A stretch of 14,631 bases of DNA from Phoronis ovalis (lineage: Eukaryota > Phoronida > Phoronidae). The DNA is taken from positions 1 through 14,631 of the forward strand of contig JAOXYB010031320.1 of assembly GCA_028565635.1 (NCBI GenBank), given 5' to 3'. The notes under the pieces are model-generated. The model had not been told where the DNA came from, searched no databases, and saw nothing but the letters and a program-made list of their open reading frames with translations. The translations under genes were made by a program, and so were the position numbers. This document shows, in pieces, positions 1-11,100 of this stretch. Numbering within the stretch: position 1 is the stretch's first letter; every line of letters begins with the position of its first letter.

Positions 1-680
1 ATATACATTTGATATATTATCATTCATACCCTAGAAGTTGGGATTCTTCGCGGCGACTTTGTCACCAAACCTGTAAGCTAAACATTTTTGTCAAAAACAT
101 GCCAGAAATCCGGTACACAAAGTATTAATTCAACAAATTATGTTCCATTTACTTCCCGATTATTGAGAGAAATAACAAGTAAATCCTTCAACAGTTAACG
201 CTTCACGTAACCTAACTTTCTAGGATAATACCCCGGGATAATACTAAAGAATTGTCGAAGTAGCAATTGTATTTTCACAGACAGATAAATATTATTTTGA
301 AAATTCTAAAATTCACATGGAGAGTGGGGAAAAATATCTCCGTAACAAACAAAATAGGCACGGTCAACACTCTTAACTTAAAACTTCGTGAAAGAACTTA
401 TAATATATTGGTTTACCCAATTTTTAATAGCATTCATTATACCTGCAAACATGCCAAATTTGTAATTCTTTTTAAAATATCAAGTGTGTAGCTAGATTGC
501 CAAGTCACTGCAAATTCTATACTGGTTGTTGCCCATCTGCATTAACATTTAAACATGAAGTATGAAAAAAAATCAGCACTTATCTAAAGATCGGCCGTAA
601 TTCCTACTCCTTTAAAGAGTAAGTTTTAATCCGGTTTGCGAATCTTACGGGAATAATAAGTCATAAATTAACTAATATAT

Positions 681-702
681 TTTATTGTGAACATTTTTTA
701 AT
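681..702 (-). promoter_or_regulatory. Candidate poly(A) signals for the receptor gene
   Basis: On the minus strand an ATTAAA (702-697) is followed by AATAAA (686-681). This is the first canonical AATAAA I found after the stop codon and implies a 3' UTR of about 1.2 kb. In AT-rich DNA such hexamers arise by chance, and weaker variants (TATAAA near 1677) lie closer to the stop. Confidence 0.3.
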
Positions 703-746
703 TTATAGCAAAATACTACAAAAATGAGGACGTAAATTATATATAT

Positions 747-764
747 CTCTCACACACACACACA
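747..764. repeat. Short TC/CA microsatellite
   Basis: Seven CA units (751-764) preceded by TCTC. A simple-sequence repeat in the presumed 3' UTR or intergenic DNA. Confidence 0.85.
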
Positions 765-1887
765 GGTACAAAGGCATATACTACAAACAAGTCTAGTATT
801 CAGTGGAATGCAGCTAACATTACTTCACATTTCAACCTGGCAATTCTTATTTCAAGATTCGAAATACTAGATGTGACTACATAGTAACATAGTTCTATAA
901 GGGTTTAAAATATTTAAAAAGTAAAATAATATATGCACATCGCATGCAGGCAAAACAATCAAAAATATTCACTATATGGACTACTTGTATATACATAAAA
1001 GATCTATGAACTTCTAATATGTGAGACTCTTAAGTGAAATCTAGGACAAAGGTTAAGATATCAGGGCTGCATTACATTTCTGAAAATCAATTAACATTTC
1101 AATCATCCACAGAAATATTACAAAATTTCTTTGAACAACTAGATGTGGTCCTATCTGAAGCTTCCCGCAACAACAACTCGTATAAATGTATACAAAAAAA
1201 TCTAAAAATACATTCCTGATCAACAGTTCAACAAAATCCAAATGTTTTACCTCAGTGCTACAATTAATATAATACGACGTAGAGGGAATGTTCAATTGAT
1301 GACATATATGATACAATAAAAAAGATTGACGAAAGGCTCATGATTTGAGGATAGTTACCTTTGCTCAAGAATTAGATTGATATTTACACTCAAGTGCAAA
1401 TTATAAGTAGAAAAAATAATTCTAAAATCTGGTTTTTAAAATTGCATGCATTAACAAATGAATACACCGTACTATCATCTAATACAAAATTGATCCCAAT
1501 GTATTATGGATGTGGTTTTTAGAATACTAAATCAAATCAAGATTTTACTAAATTTTAACATGCATCCACTCTAGCTACCTTAAGATTACTATTTATAGAA
1601 TGGCAGTATGTAAAAGACATCTCAAAAATCACATTAATTACTTGTATAACATGGAATATATAATAATTTTCACATTTATATACAATGTCCTTCTTTATGC
1701 TTAATATAGCATTCCTTGTATTTTACAATTTTAGGTCACAGGCTAGCTAGAGAACCTCTCTCATAAAACAGAAAGACAAATCAGGAAGGAAAATTGCTGA
1801 TGCAGTATCTATACCAGACATTAATTATACACAAAAATTATAGTATTCTTTTTTTAGTTATATCGGTGTCTTTTTAACACAATATCA

Positions 1888-2156
1888 TCATGGTTCCCAT
1901 AATTTCGCCTCATTCATACAGACAGTACTTTCTGGATTATTCTGATTCAAATAATGAATCAGTTCGAGGTTGTCTTCCACAGGAGAATTGTTTTTCCAGA
2001 AGCCCTTTGTCACCACATTGATAGATACTGGCATCCAGACTTCAAATGTAGAATATGGTGTCCAGTACCATCGATTCCGTGATTTCCGGTAACCATACCA
2101 TATTGGAGTAGCCTCGTTAGCTGTAAACTTGTATATTCCATTGCTATCAGCCTGAC
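1888..2156 (-). CDS. Terminal coding exon, aromatic-rich tail and stop codon
   Basis: Residues 2760-2848 followed by TGA (1890-1888). The tail is rich in Trp and Tyr: IWYGYRKSRNRWYWTPYSTFEVWMPV, shown only in part here, then INVVTKGFWKNN and an acidic end. It looks beta-rich, unlike the helices before it, and matches no domain I know. The acceptor tgatcag|GT is chosen because it completes a glycine codon in phase 1; using the next AG would cause an early stop. Confidence 0.62.
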
Positions 2157-5100
2157 CTGATCAAACAAATCAAAATACAATAAATGCAATTATGTGATTG
2201 ATTGAAAATGCAAAGTTTAAAATTAGTATTTCACTGGAATCTTTGCTGAGGTGTAGACATATCACAGGTCTCGCTGCTTATAAAAAAATGCAGTTTGCTT
2301 GCAGATTTCTTAGCCAGAATAGCTGCGAAAATATTATTTGATTTACATACCCAGCTGTAACGGAATAGGAACCACTTTCATCAGTGTCATGCCAGAGATG
2401 TCCATCATCATCTTATATATCTCGTTTCTCAAAAGTGCCACCTGCATGGGTCTGTAATATAAAACCATACTGAGCATTGCAGTAATTTCAAGATCAAGAT
2501 AATAAGACCAGTTTTAAGAAATTAGTTAATTTATTTAATTAACCTTTTACTAGAAATAAAGATGCAAGATGAAATCGATCAAAACTGCCCTAGACAACTG
2601 CCAACCACTTGACCAAACTTTTCTCGTTGCGAAGTTCGAGTGAATTTCTCATAAAAACTCTCAATGCACTTAGGGTATCTAAAGTTTCTTCCAGTCATTG
2701 AAAAGAGTTAAAATTTAAAAATTGGAAAATGCTTTTAGGGCCTTTTCAAAAACCCATTCACGCACATGGGTAACAGTAACATATTTGGAGAATTATAATG
2801 AAAGCCATAAATTTTAGCTAAAACTACAAAAATTGCCATATCTCATAGTTATTACCTTTTTATGCATGCTGGGTAAACGTATCTGTACGGGTTACACTCT
2901 TGTGCACATTGTGACATTTTTGTTACAATAACTGAACGAATGCTAGGTGGCAGCTTATTGTTACGACACAACATGGACAAAGTTTGACACATAGCAAACA
3001 CCTACAATCATAATTGCATGCATAATTGAATGAAGACTAACTTTTGCATATATGATAATACAACTCTGCTAAAATGCTGAATCACTGATAAAGCAATTTC
3101 TATTTTAAAATGTCTCAAATATTCAAACTGTTCAATTGACTCTTGAAATGCTATAATGCATAACAATTAAGTTATCCTTATTCAATTGAGGGTTGCACGA
3201 AAGAAAAGAGAACCGTAGTTCGAGTCTTGAGAACTCAAATTTTTAGCCAAAACTTTTTCCTTATTTATGTTTGATCTGAGTAAGGAAAGGGAACAATTGA
3301 GTAAGCAAAAAGGAACCATTTCCTTTTTTTATTCGATGGAGTGTTCTAATAAAGAGAAGAAATCCTGGTTTGGTTCTTGATAACTCCAATTTTGATCTGA
3401 ATAAGTAGAAAAGGACCATTTCCCTTTTCCTTATTTGATTGAGGATTTCAATAGAGAACTTAGTACGTATGTCTTGAGAATAAGGAAAATGGAACTATTT
3501 TCTTTTTGATTAGTTGATTAAATGTTTCAGTAAAAAAAATGGTCACCCTTTGTACAAGTATTGAGAACCCCAATTTTGTTCTCGAACAAGTTTTTTTCTT
3601 TTTTATTCAGTTCAAAATAATTCTTGGGGCTATCTGAACTCGATGTATCGATCTCTTTCCTTTCTTGAAATCCTCAATAGAATAAGGAAAAAGGAAAAGG
3701 AACTAACTCATAGGCAATATTACACGTAATTATATTTTTGGTACATTTTTTACTACTAAACTGTATTTCAAGTGAATTTGTGATGTGTTCTAACTAATAC
3801 AACGATGCTACTAGGAAAACGCAGGTAGCAAAGCTGGATGCTTTAACATTTTTAGAAGATAGGATACAGAGAAGATAGCAGGGTATTATATCAATTATCA
3901 CAAATTCACTGTTTATACTGTTAAACCATTTAAAGCCAGGTCTGTACAGTTTATAGGTTTGGATAACATTAGAAAATCAAACCAATCGATTACTTATAAT
4001 AAATCAAACATAAAAAATAACAAATTAAGTACCAGGTTTCATTCAGACTCACCAGCATTGAACTCTGGTTGTGGAGTTGATTACACAGATACTGAAGACC
4101 AGCTTCATCTATGCGGCAGAATGACTTTGTAGCTTCCAGGGCTGCTGAGCGAACATAACGGTTATCTTTCAGACAGACAGACAGACACTCTGCAGTGGCT
4201 TTGTCAAGATCTCCCAGGAATCCAAGAAGTTTCATGGCACAGTGTCGAGTTGGGAATGACATCACAGACCCGTGAACAATCTGTCGAAGTTTCCCAACAA
4301 AGGTTGGACAGCACTTATTAACAAAATTTGTAAAAGCAAATGGACAATGCTTAGCTACTGCTACCAGACATTTGTAAAGCTCAGCTTGGCGAGAATTCTT
4401 AAGAGTTTCCTGTTCAAATTTTATATCATCATAATTATGAGCCCATAATGTCAGAATCTCTACAACTTTTGGATCAAACTCAATAGGGTCAAATGATATT
4501 TCTCGTAGTTCTTTCATACTGGAATATAACCATGATCCAATGACACCTAGACGCCTCTTGATACAGCATGCTCTCAAATCCAGATCCTCTTCTACAAAAA
4601 TGCTATCTTCAAGTTCACTAAACAGTTCCTCCAAGTTACCCAGACTACCTTCTGTCAAAATCTTCTCTAGAGTGCAAGAGTTAGTTTCTTGTAATTTTCT
4701 TTCTGCCATTCTAGCATATGATATTGTATATGGGTCTTGAATACTTTGTTCATGGTTCATTACACTTGAAGCTGCTTTCAAGAAATCTTTGTATGAGGCA
4801 AATGTGTAACTTAAATGTAGTAAGGGATGATCCGAATCAATCATAGAGTCTAACAGCTTGGCAAGTTTGTTGAAAAACTCAGTAGGGGCCGACCTGGCAG
4901 TCTTACAATCTCTGAATGCTATTCTTGTCATTGTTACACCAATATCTGCTATTGTTTCTTTGTCAAAGTTTTGGCATTCTTCAATAAGTTTAAGATATTG
5001 AATACTTATGCTAAAATCTATGCATTCTATGGCATTGAATATAGTAAAGCCAACTTTTTTCTGTTTTCCTGACTTGAAAATCTTGCCGATAACTGCTGTA

Positions 5101-8100
5101 AACAGTAAGGCATTGCAATGTCGCAGAAAGCATAAAAACCAGTGAAGAAATGCAGTATTAGTGTTGTCACTAGACTTCCACTTTTGTGCTTGCATAGCAA
5201 CCTCCAGTATCACCTGCGATGGAATTTGTCCTGACATTATATGCAAATAACTGTTAAAGAATATCTGAGCACGCAGCCTTATATAATCAATTTCAGTCTC
5301 CAACAATGCAAAGCATGACTTCATGGTACCTACAGTCATTAAGCTTTCTTCAACAAGATTTACAGCTAAAACATGATGAAAGGTTACATCCCCTGAAATT
5401 GGAAACTTAACAAACTCTCCTTCTTCAAACCATTTTTTCAGAACATTTCTTGTCACAATGTTTGGGGAGTGTAAATATGGAGAAATTTGAACAACCTTCT
5501 CTTTATTTGATACTGGACCATTTTCCAAAACTTGTCTTACACATAGCAAGCTTGTGAGAGAGCACTGCAGACCTCCATGACTTTTGCGTTCCTCAAGCTT
5601 TTCAAAAGCATCTGGGAAATCATGTTCATTCACACAAGACAACCATAATTTAGTTTGGTCACTGACGTTAACACAGTGATGTATGTTTAACAAATGTAAC
5701 CCATTCATGAGCTGACTGCCAGCAAGTAGTAGAGCAGTGCATGTAACCACATCGAGGTTGGTGTCTTGCATACCTTCATCTGGAGTCACAGGTTTACATG
5801 CACCAAGTGCAAAAATCATCAGTTTGGTGTCATCTTTTATTGAGTTACAGCAATACTTATAATCATCTGTAAGTTCTGAGTAAACGTGAGTAATATCATG
5901 AAGGGTGTGTAATATTTGGGCTCTAATACTTACATCTTCTATTGCATGACATGCTTCTACACATTCGAGAAAACATCCTAAACTGATTTGGGAGAGCGGT
6001 GCAACCCTTTGCATCCAATAAGCTTTTGTATCTGGTTGAGGAATCAGTTTACTTTCTGATAAAAGTTTTTCCATGAAGTTGGTGGTGTTAGTAGATGATG
6101 GCATGTACCAATACAAATGATACAGGACAAGTACACGATCAGCAAGTAGTTGAATGTTCACAACTCTTTCTAAAATATCATGAAGCAATGCATCTTGGTC
6201 TTCAGGTAAATATTTGGCTGCAACTATAATTGACTGGCAAGCAAGGAATGTATCTTCAGCAGTCTTTGCCTCTTCACATATGTTCTTTGCTTCTTGTGGA
6301 ATATCCATCCATTCTGTACCAATCAACGGGTTCTCGCTATATTCTAGCTGAAACGCCTTATACAAGATCAGGGTTGGTTCAGTTACAGGTTCAAGTAATT
6401 CCCAAACAGTACATTTTGTGACAGAATCAGGAATAGCTTCCACAAGATGAAATAAATCTAAATTAAACAGCGATTGAGTGTTGGTTGAATCTGTGAAAAT
6501 CCATGATGGTGTAGCCCAATATGTCTGCCAATGTTTAAGATATCCATAAAATTTACTATATGCTGTGAAATATGCATTATACACTACACAAATCAATAGA
6601 TCTCGAAGCTTATCTTTTTCATATCTCTCAGTCAATTCTTCTTTTACGGAAAGAAAGTTTAATTTGTTACTAAAGCCACAGAATAGTGGGTACAACATTT
6701 CTGTCACCAAATATTCTTCACAGTGCTGAGCCAGATTATTGGATTTTATGGATTCTAAAATCAAGAGTGGTTCAGGTTGTCCTCCACTTGAAATCTGAAG
6801 CCTTAACAATGTTCTTAACTGCTGGTAATCCTCTGTTAAGAATGGAAACTTGGTCAGATTTTTCAATACATAATTGACAGTACGACAAATTCCATCTTTT
6901 ATACTTTCAAAGCAAGATGCAATGGATTTGAGTACATCAGCCTTCATAGTATCTGGAAGAAAGCCAACAAATTTGCATACTTCTGAGCAATTTTGTAAGC
7001 AAAGCATGGCTATAACAGAGTCAGATACTTGTTCTACCTTTTGCATGCTTTTTAACAGCTGCTGCTTTAGAGCATCAAAGTCTTCAGCAGTGGTATCATA
7101 TTCTTCTTCAAGAACATCTGTTATAATATAATCTATAGAAGATCTGCTACGATACATAAAGTGAAGTCTGAAACACGGTATCAGACACAAAGCAACATCG
7201 TCAAGATCACCCAGTCCACGTGACAAACGGATTTGCTTTTGTTTGCTTATTTGATCTTGCACTTGTTTGTTCATTTCTGTAGTGTGGGACATTGCACATA
7301 TTAACTCGGATGTCTCATCATCATAGCTGTTGCAACTTGAAGCATGTATCTTCTGAAGGACAAGTTTTGAGCAGTTGCAGGTACCAATTCCACCATAGAT
7401 CAATGTTACAACTGCCAGCCATCTTGGATTTTGACATACTTTATAAAGATAACATTTCTGGGAGTTTAAAAATTGACCAAAACTTTTGGCTTTAAAAGGA
7501 ATACTGATTCGGCACATACAATTTTGTAAAGCTAAATTTTTCGTCATTTTCTGAAATTGTTGTTTTACTTCCGACAATAATGCAGCACTATTCTTCACAG
7601 ATTCCTGCTCGTATAAGGCTTCATAACGGTTTTTCAGAAAAGGTAAGACAGATACAGCTGAACGTAACAGGTTACAGGCACTGAGTAATTGATTTTCTTC
7701 TGAAGCATTATTTAAGTCAACAACACGTTGAAACAACATTTCTATTCTTTCCTTAAATGGAGCCATTTCTTGGATTTCACCATTTACCAACATCATTCGC
7801 ACTGACTCAAGCAAACTATATACCTCCTCAGCAGACAGTTTTCTTTGAATGTTTTCTGCAGTTATACAGCTACCTACACTGCTGTGTACAATGTCAGACA
7901 ATTGTGGCAGCAATTTTTTATAGACTTGCTGGTACCAATCATCTGCAGAAATGCCGCTATCTCTGATTGCCCTAAGTTTTTCTCGAAGATCATTAAGTTT
8001 GTTTGTCAATTGATTTTGTATTAAATTGGTTACAGGCTCTTCATCTTCTGTTGGAGATATTTCTATGCAGCTAAGAAATCGTTCAACCATGACTGATGTG

Positions 8101-11100
8101 GTTTCTTCACTGTTCTCTTCGACTTCCATCATAGTTTGTATTGCAGATACAACCACAGTGAAGACTTGGAGCTTATCATAGAATGTTCCAGTTTCAAATA
8201 ATTTCTTACCTTTTTCAAGTAACTCTTTTCCTGTCTCTGTTTCTATTAGAGCAAAAACAGCCTCCAGCTCACAGATAAAGTGTAATTCATGCAGTTGACC
8301 CATTGTGTGTGCACCATGCTCAATAGTAGGATCAATCAGCTGTCTGAAATTCATCACTTTTGTGATACTGACAAAACTTGTTGAGATTGCTTTCTCTATT
8401 ACTTTCTCTGTATTAGGTTGGTTTTTAGCAGAGTCTAGATATCCCTCCATCTTTTCTTTCAAACTTGACACATCGCCACACCAATGGGGTATATCAACAA
8501 GTTCATCACAAAGCTCCTTGGCATCTCTTGCTGTGTAGTTCTCCTCCGGCTTCAAATCTGACAGATTTGGAGAGGAAAATTTCAGCAAGTATTCTTGTAT
8601 GGGCCAACCCCATTTTGAAGAATCATATATGACTGACTCTTGCAGCATATCCATGATATCTAAACTGACCCACTCAATTTGATTCATTAGACAAGCAACA
8701 GCACACATGATATCACTGTCTGCTGACTGAAGAGCTTCAAGTAGCATGCACTCAACAGTTTTCTTATGATGTCGTAGCAATGTGCGATAAGCATTTTCAA
8801 TATATTCCTTCATTTCTATTGATTTTTGTAAGCTATCATGACGAGAATAAGCTGCCAAAAGCTGTGATGCAATGGTTTTAATGATAGGTAAAAGCATGTT
8901 TCTTCGGCCATGCTCACTCATGAAGTTATCCAATGCACACTCTTTATGCAAAGCATTCAAAACCAAGAGAGCCGTCTGTGGTAGCAAGCGGTTAAATGGA
9001 GTTTCCATCATCAATAGGTTATGAAGTAATGACATGAAATCGGAGCAGTGCCACTTTTCACTTGCATAACCAATTGCTAGCAAGACAGGTTCACGCCATC
9101 TTGGATCAGGTAGTTTATCAACTATCTGCTGAGCAGCTGTTGGTTTATCAGACAGCAGACACTGACCAACAAGAAATTCTTGAAACGATAAATGTATAAA
9201 ACTGAACTGTTCAAAATCACGTTCTATAATTAATCCTGAATTTTTATGGATATCTAATAAGAGTTGATCAAAAAATGTGTCTTCTGACAGGCGAAGTTTT
9301 ATTTCCGGCGTGAAATGTTTGCAGTATTTCATAAAATATTCTCTCAACTCTGTTTTACGGATTCTTCCTGTTTGATAATTTTCATGAATTTCCTTTGCTA
9401 ACAAAGCCAGATCTTGAACCAGTGTGGACGAGTCAATAGAGACACAAGATCTCCAATATTGGACCAGGTATTTGATAGATTCTTCTAACAACCGTGCCCT
9501 TGTTTTAGGAATTTCTTTGGTACGGGAATACAGCATTGCTATAACTGTAACCAATAAAGGATTGCTGGCAAGAAGAAATATTGTAGGATGTTTAGGATCA
9601 TGTATCTTCTGCTTCAGATCTTCAGCATCTTCTTTAGCATGTTTCTGAATCTCTTCTTCACAGACATTTCCATCAGAATCATGTTCTCGCACAGTCAATG
9701 TCCAAACATTTATAAACTGATCCACAGATGCTTTGCTCATTGGTTCAACTGTAAGATGAGTGATGCGCTTACAGAATGGAGAAATACTGTAACCTGCAAT
9801 GCGGCTCGTAATGATGACTTGATTTCTGTTAGTCCATCCCGAGGCTGAACTTCTAGTGATAACATCATGAACATAAGCAGTCATAAACTGCATGATGTTT
9901 TGTTGAACTTGTTGGCGTACAGGACCAGGATCTTGAATCTCATCTAATCCATCAATGAGTATCACAACTCTTCCAAGCTCTAAAAGCAATTGCAGATACT
10001 TTCTAAACGCAACACCATTATTATGAATAAAGTCAAATTTTTCAACTAAGAACTCCAGAAACGAATCTTTGACTTGGTCTTTTTCTAAGAATTTCGCAAA
10101 ATCAGCTGCTCTAACAAAAATAGGCAATCGTGATGGTCCAAGAGAAACTGCCTCTCCTTCAATGTCTTCTTCAACAAATACATCATGTCGTTTCATCTCT
10201 ACAAATTCCTTACCATCAAGAAGTGCATTCACCAATTTAAGAGTCAGCCAGCGTGTTAATGTTGTTTTACCAGATCCTGGATCTCCCAATATGATCATGA
10301 TTTGGTTCTCTAAGAAAGCCTCAGCAACTTCCATTGTTCGATTATCTTTCACAATATGAGTGTACGTTCTAGAACGATATTCTTCTTCTGTCCTTGAAAT
10401 TTTTGGAAATTCAGACAAGTATTGCTGAGTAGATGAATAAACTTCCATGTATTCAGCATGTCTGATATCTTTAATTTGATGTTTAATGTTTGGTTGCATA
10501 AGAATTTGACTGTGAATTCTCTCATAATGGCTTGTGTCATCTAAGCGTAAGCCAACATACACACGGTCTAAAGGCAAAACTGGAGGTGATGAACCAAAAG
10601 TCTGCATGCCTATACATTCAATAGAGAAAGTAAAATGTAACTGAAAATGTGAGGTTATAATCCCAAATGCAATAAATTATTCTTTAAAACTGAAAATGAA
10701 ATTGCTGTAAAAATCTTTATATTAATGTAAAATTGAAGCTGATGAGAATTATACATAACTCTTTCTGAATTCTTTGTACCTTCCTTACAAAGCCACAAAA
10801 AATGGTAAAGATACAATTCTTACTTTAAATCCAAAATTATTACACTTTGCGCAAGACACTAAGAACTACTGCTCATAGTACCAAGAATGAGTCAAAATTC
10901 CAAGTCTGATGTTACTGTATAACTTTTCTGTGACTATTAATTTACTATAAGACAGCAATTATATTACTTTTGCTGTATAATGATTTATTGCAAATATATA
11001 TAATTAAGGAACAATTTGTACCTGGTATTTGGACATATTTGGTCTCAGCCTTGACATACTTTAAGTACTTATCAATTACTGTTGGCATAAAGACAGTTTT

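Larger units (their letters stand above)
1..1887. other. AT-rich stretch: 3' UTR of the receptor gene plus intergenic sequence
   Basis: No supported coding exon on either strand. Small open frames at 267-491, 1034-1219 and 1053-1316 have low-complexity, AT-driven composition and no splice or domain support. The part next to 1888 should be the receptor's 3' UTR. Where it ends is uncertain. Confidence 0.6.

Noticed and set aside
267-491. Plus-strand open frame of 74 codons near the left edge
   Set aside because: AT-driven composition, no splice signals or homologous pattern recognised.
1053-1316. Minus-strand open frame of 87 codons in the presumed 3' UTR
   Set aside because: Cys-, Ile- and Leu-rich translation from AT-rich DNA, no recognised motif, and located after the gene's stop.
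1313-1318. Plus-strand AATAAA as a poly(A) signal of a plus-strand gene
   Set aside because: No plus-strand exon is supported upstream, and the hexamer is expected by chance in this composition.
3990-4052. C-terminal end of the long frame (20 residues after the solenoid) as the real end of the protein
   Set aside because: A canonical gtgagt donor precedes it, and three downstream exons join in frame; it is kept only as a possible retained-intron form.
4169-4187. CAGA repeat run (cagacagacagacagaca) as a microsatellite
   Set aside because: It lies inside the large exon and codes for ordinary solenoid residues (ECLSVCLKD) in frame, so it is not listed separately.
4540-10359. Several plus-strand open frames of 60-96 codons
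   Set aside because: They are antisense shadows of the large coding exon, with low-complexity translations and no splice or domain support.
10605-10607. ATG at the head of the long open frame as the true start codon
   Set aside because: An acceptor (gtatag) lies two bases upstream, and the preceding exon supplies the first half of the pre-NACHT motif in matching phase.
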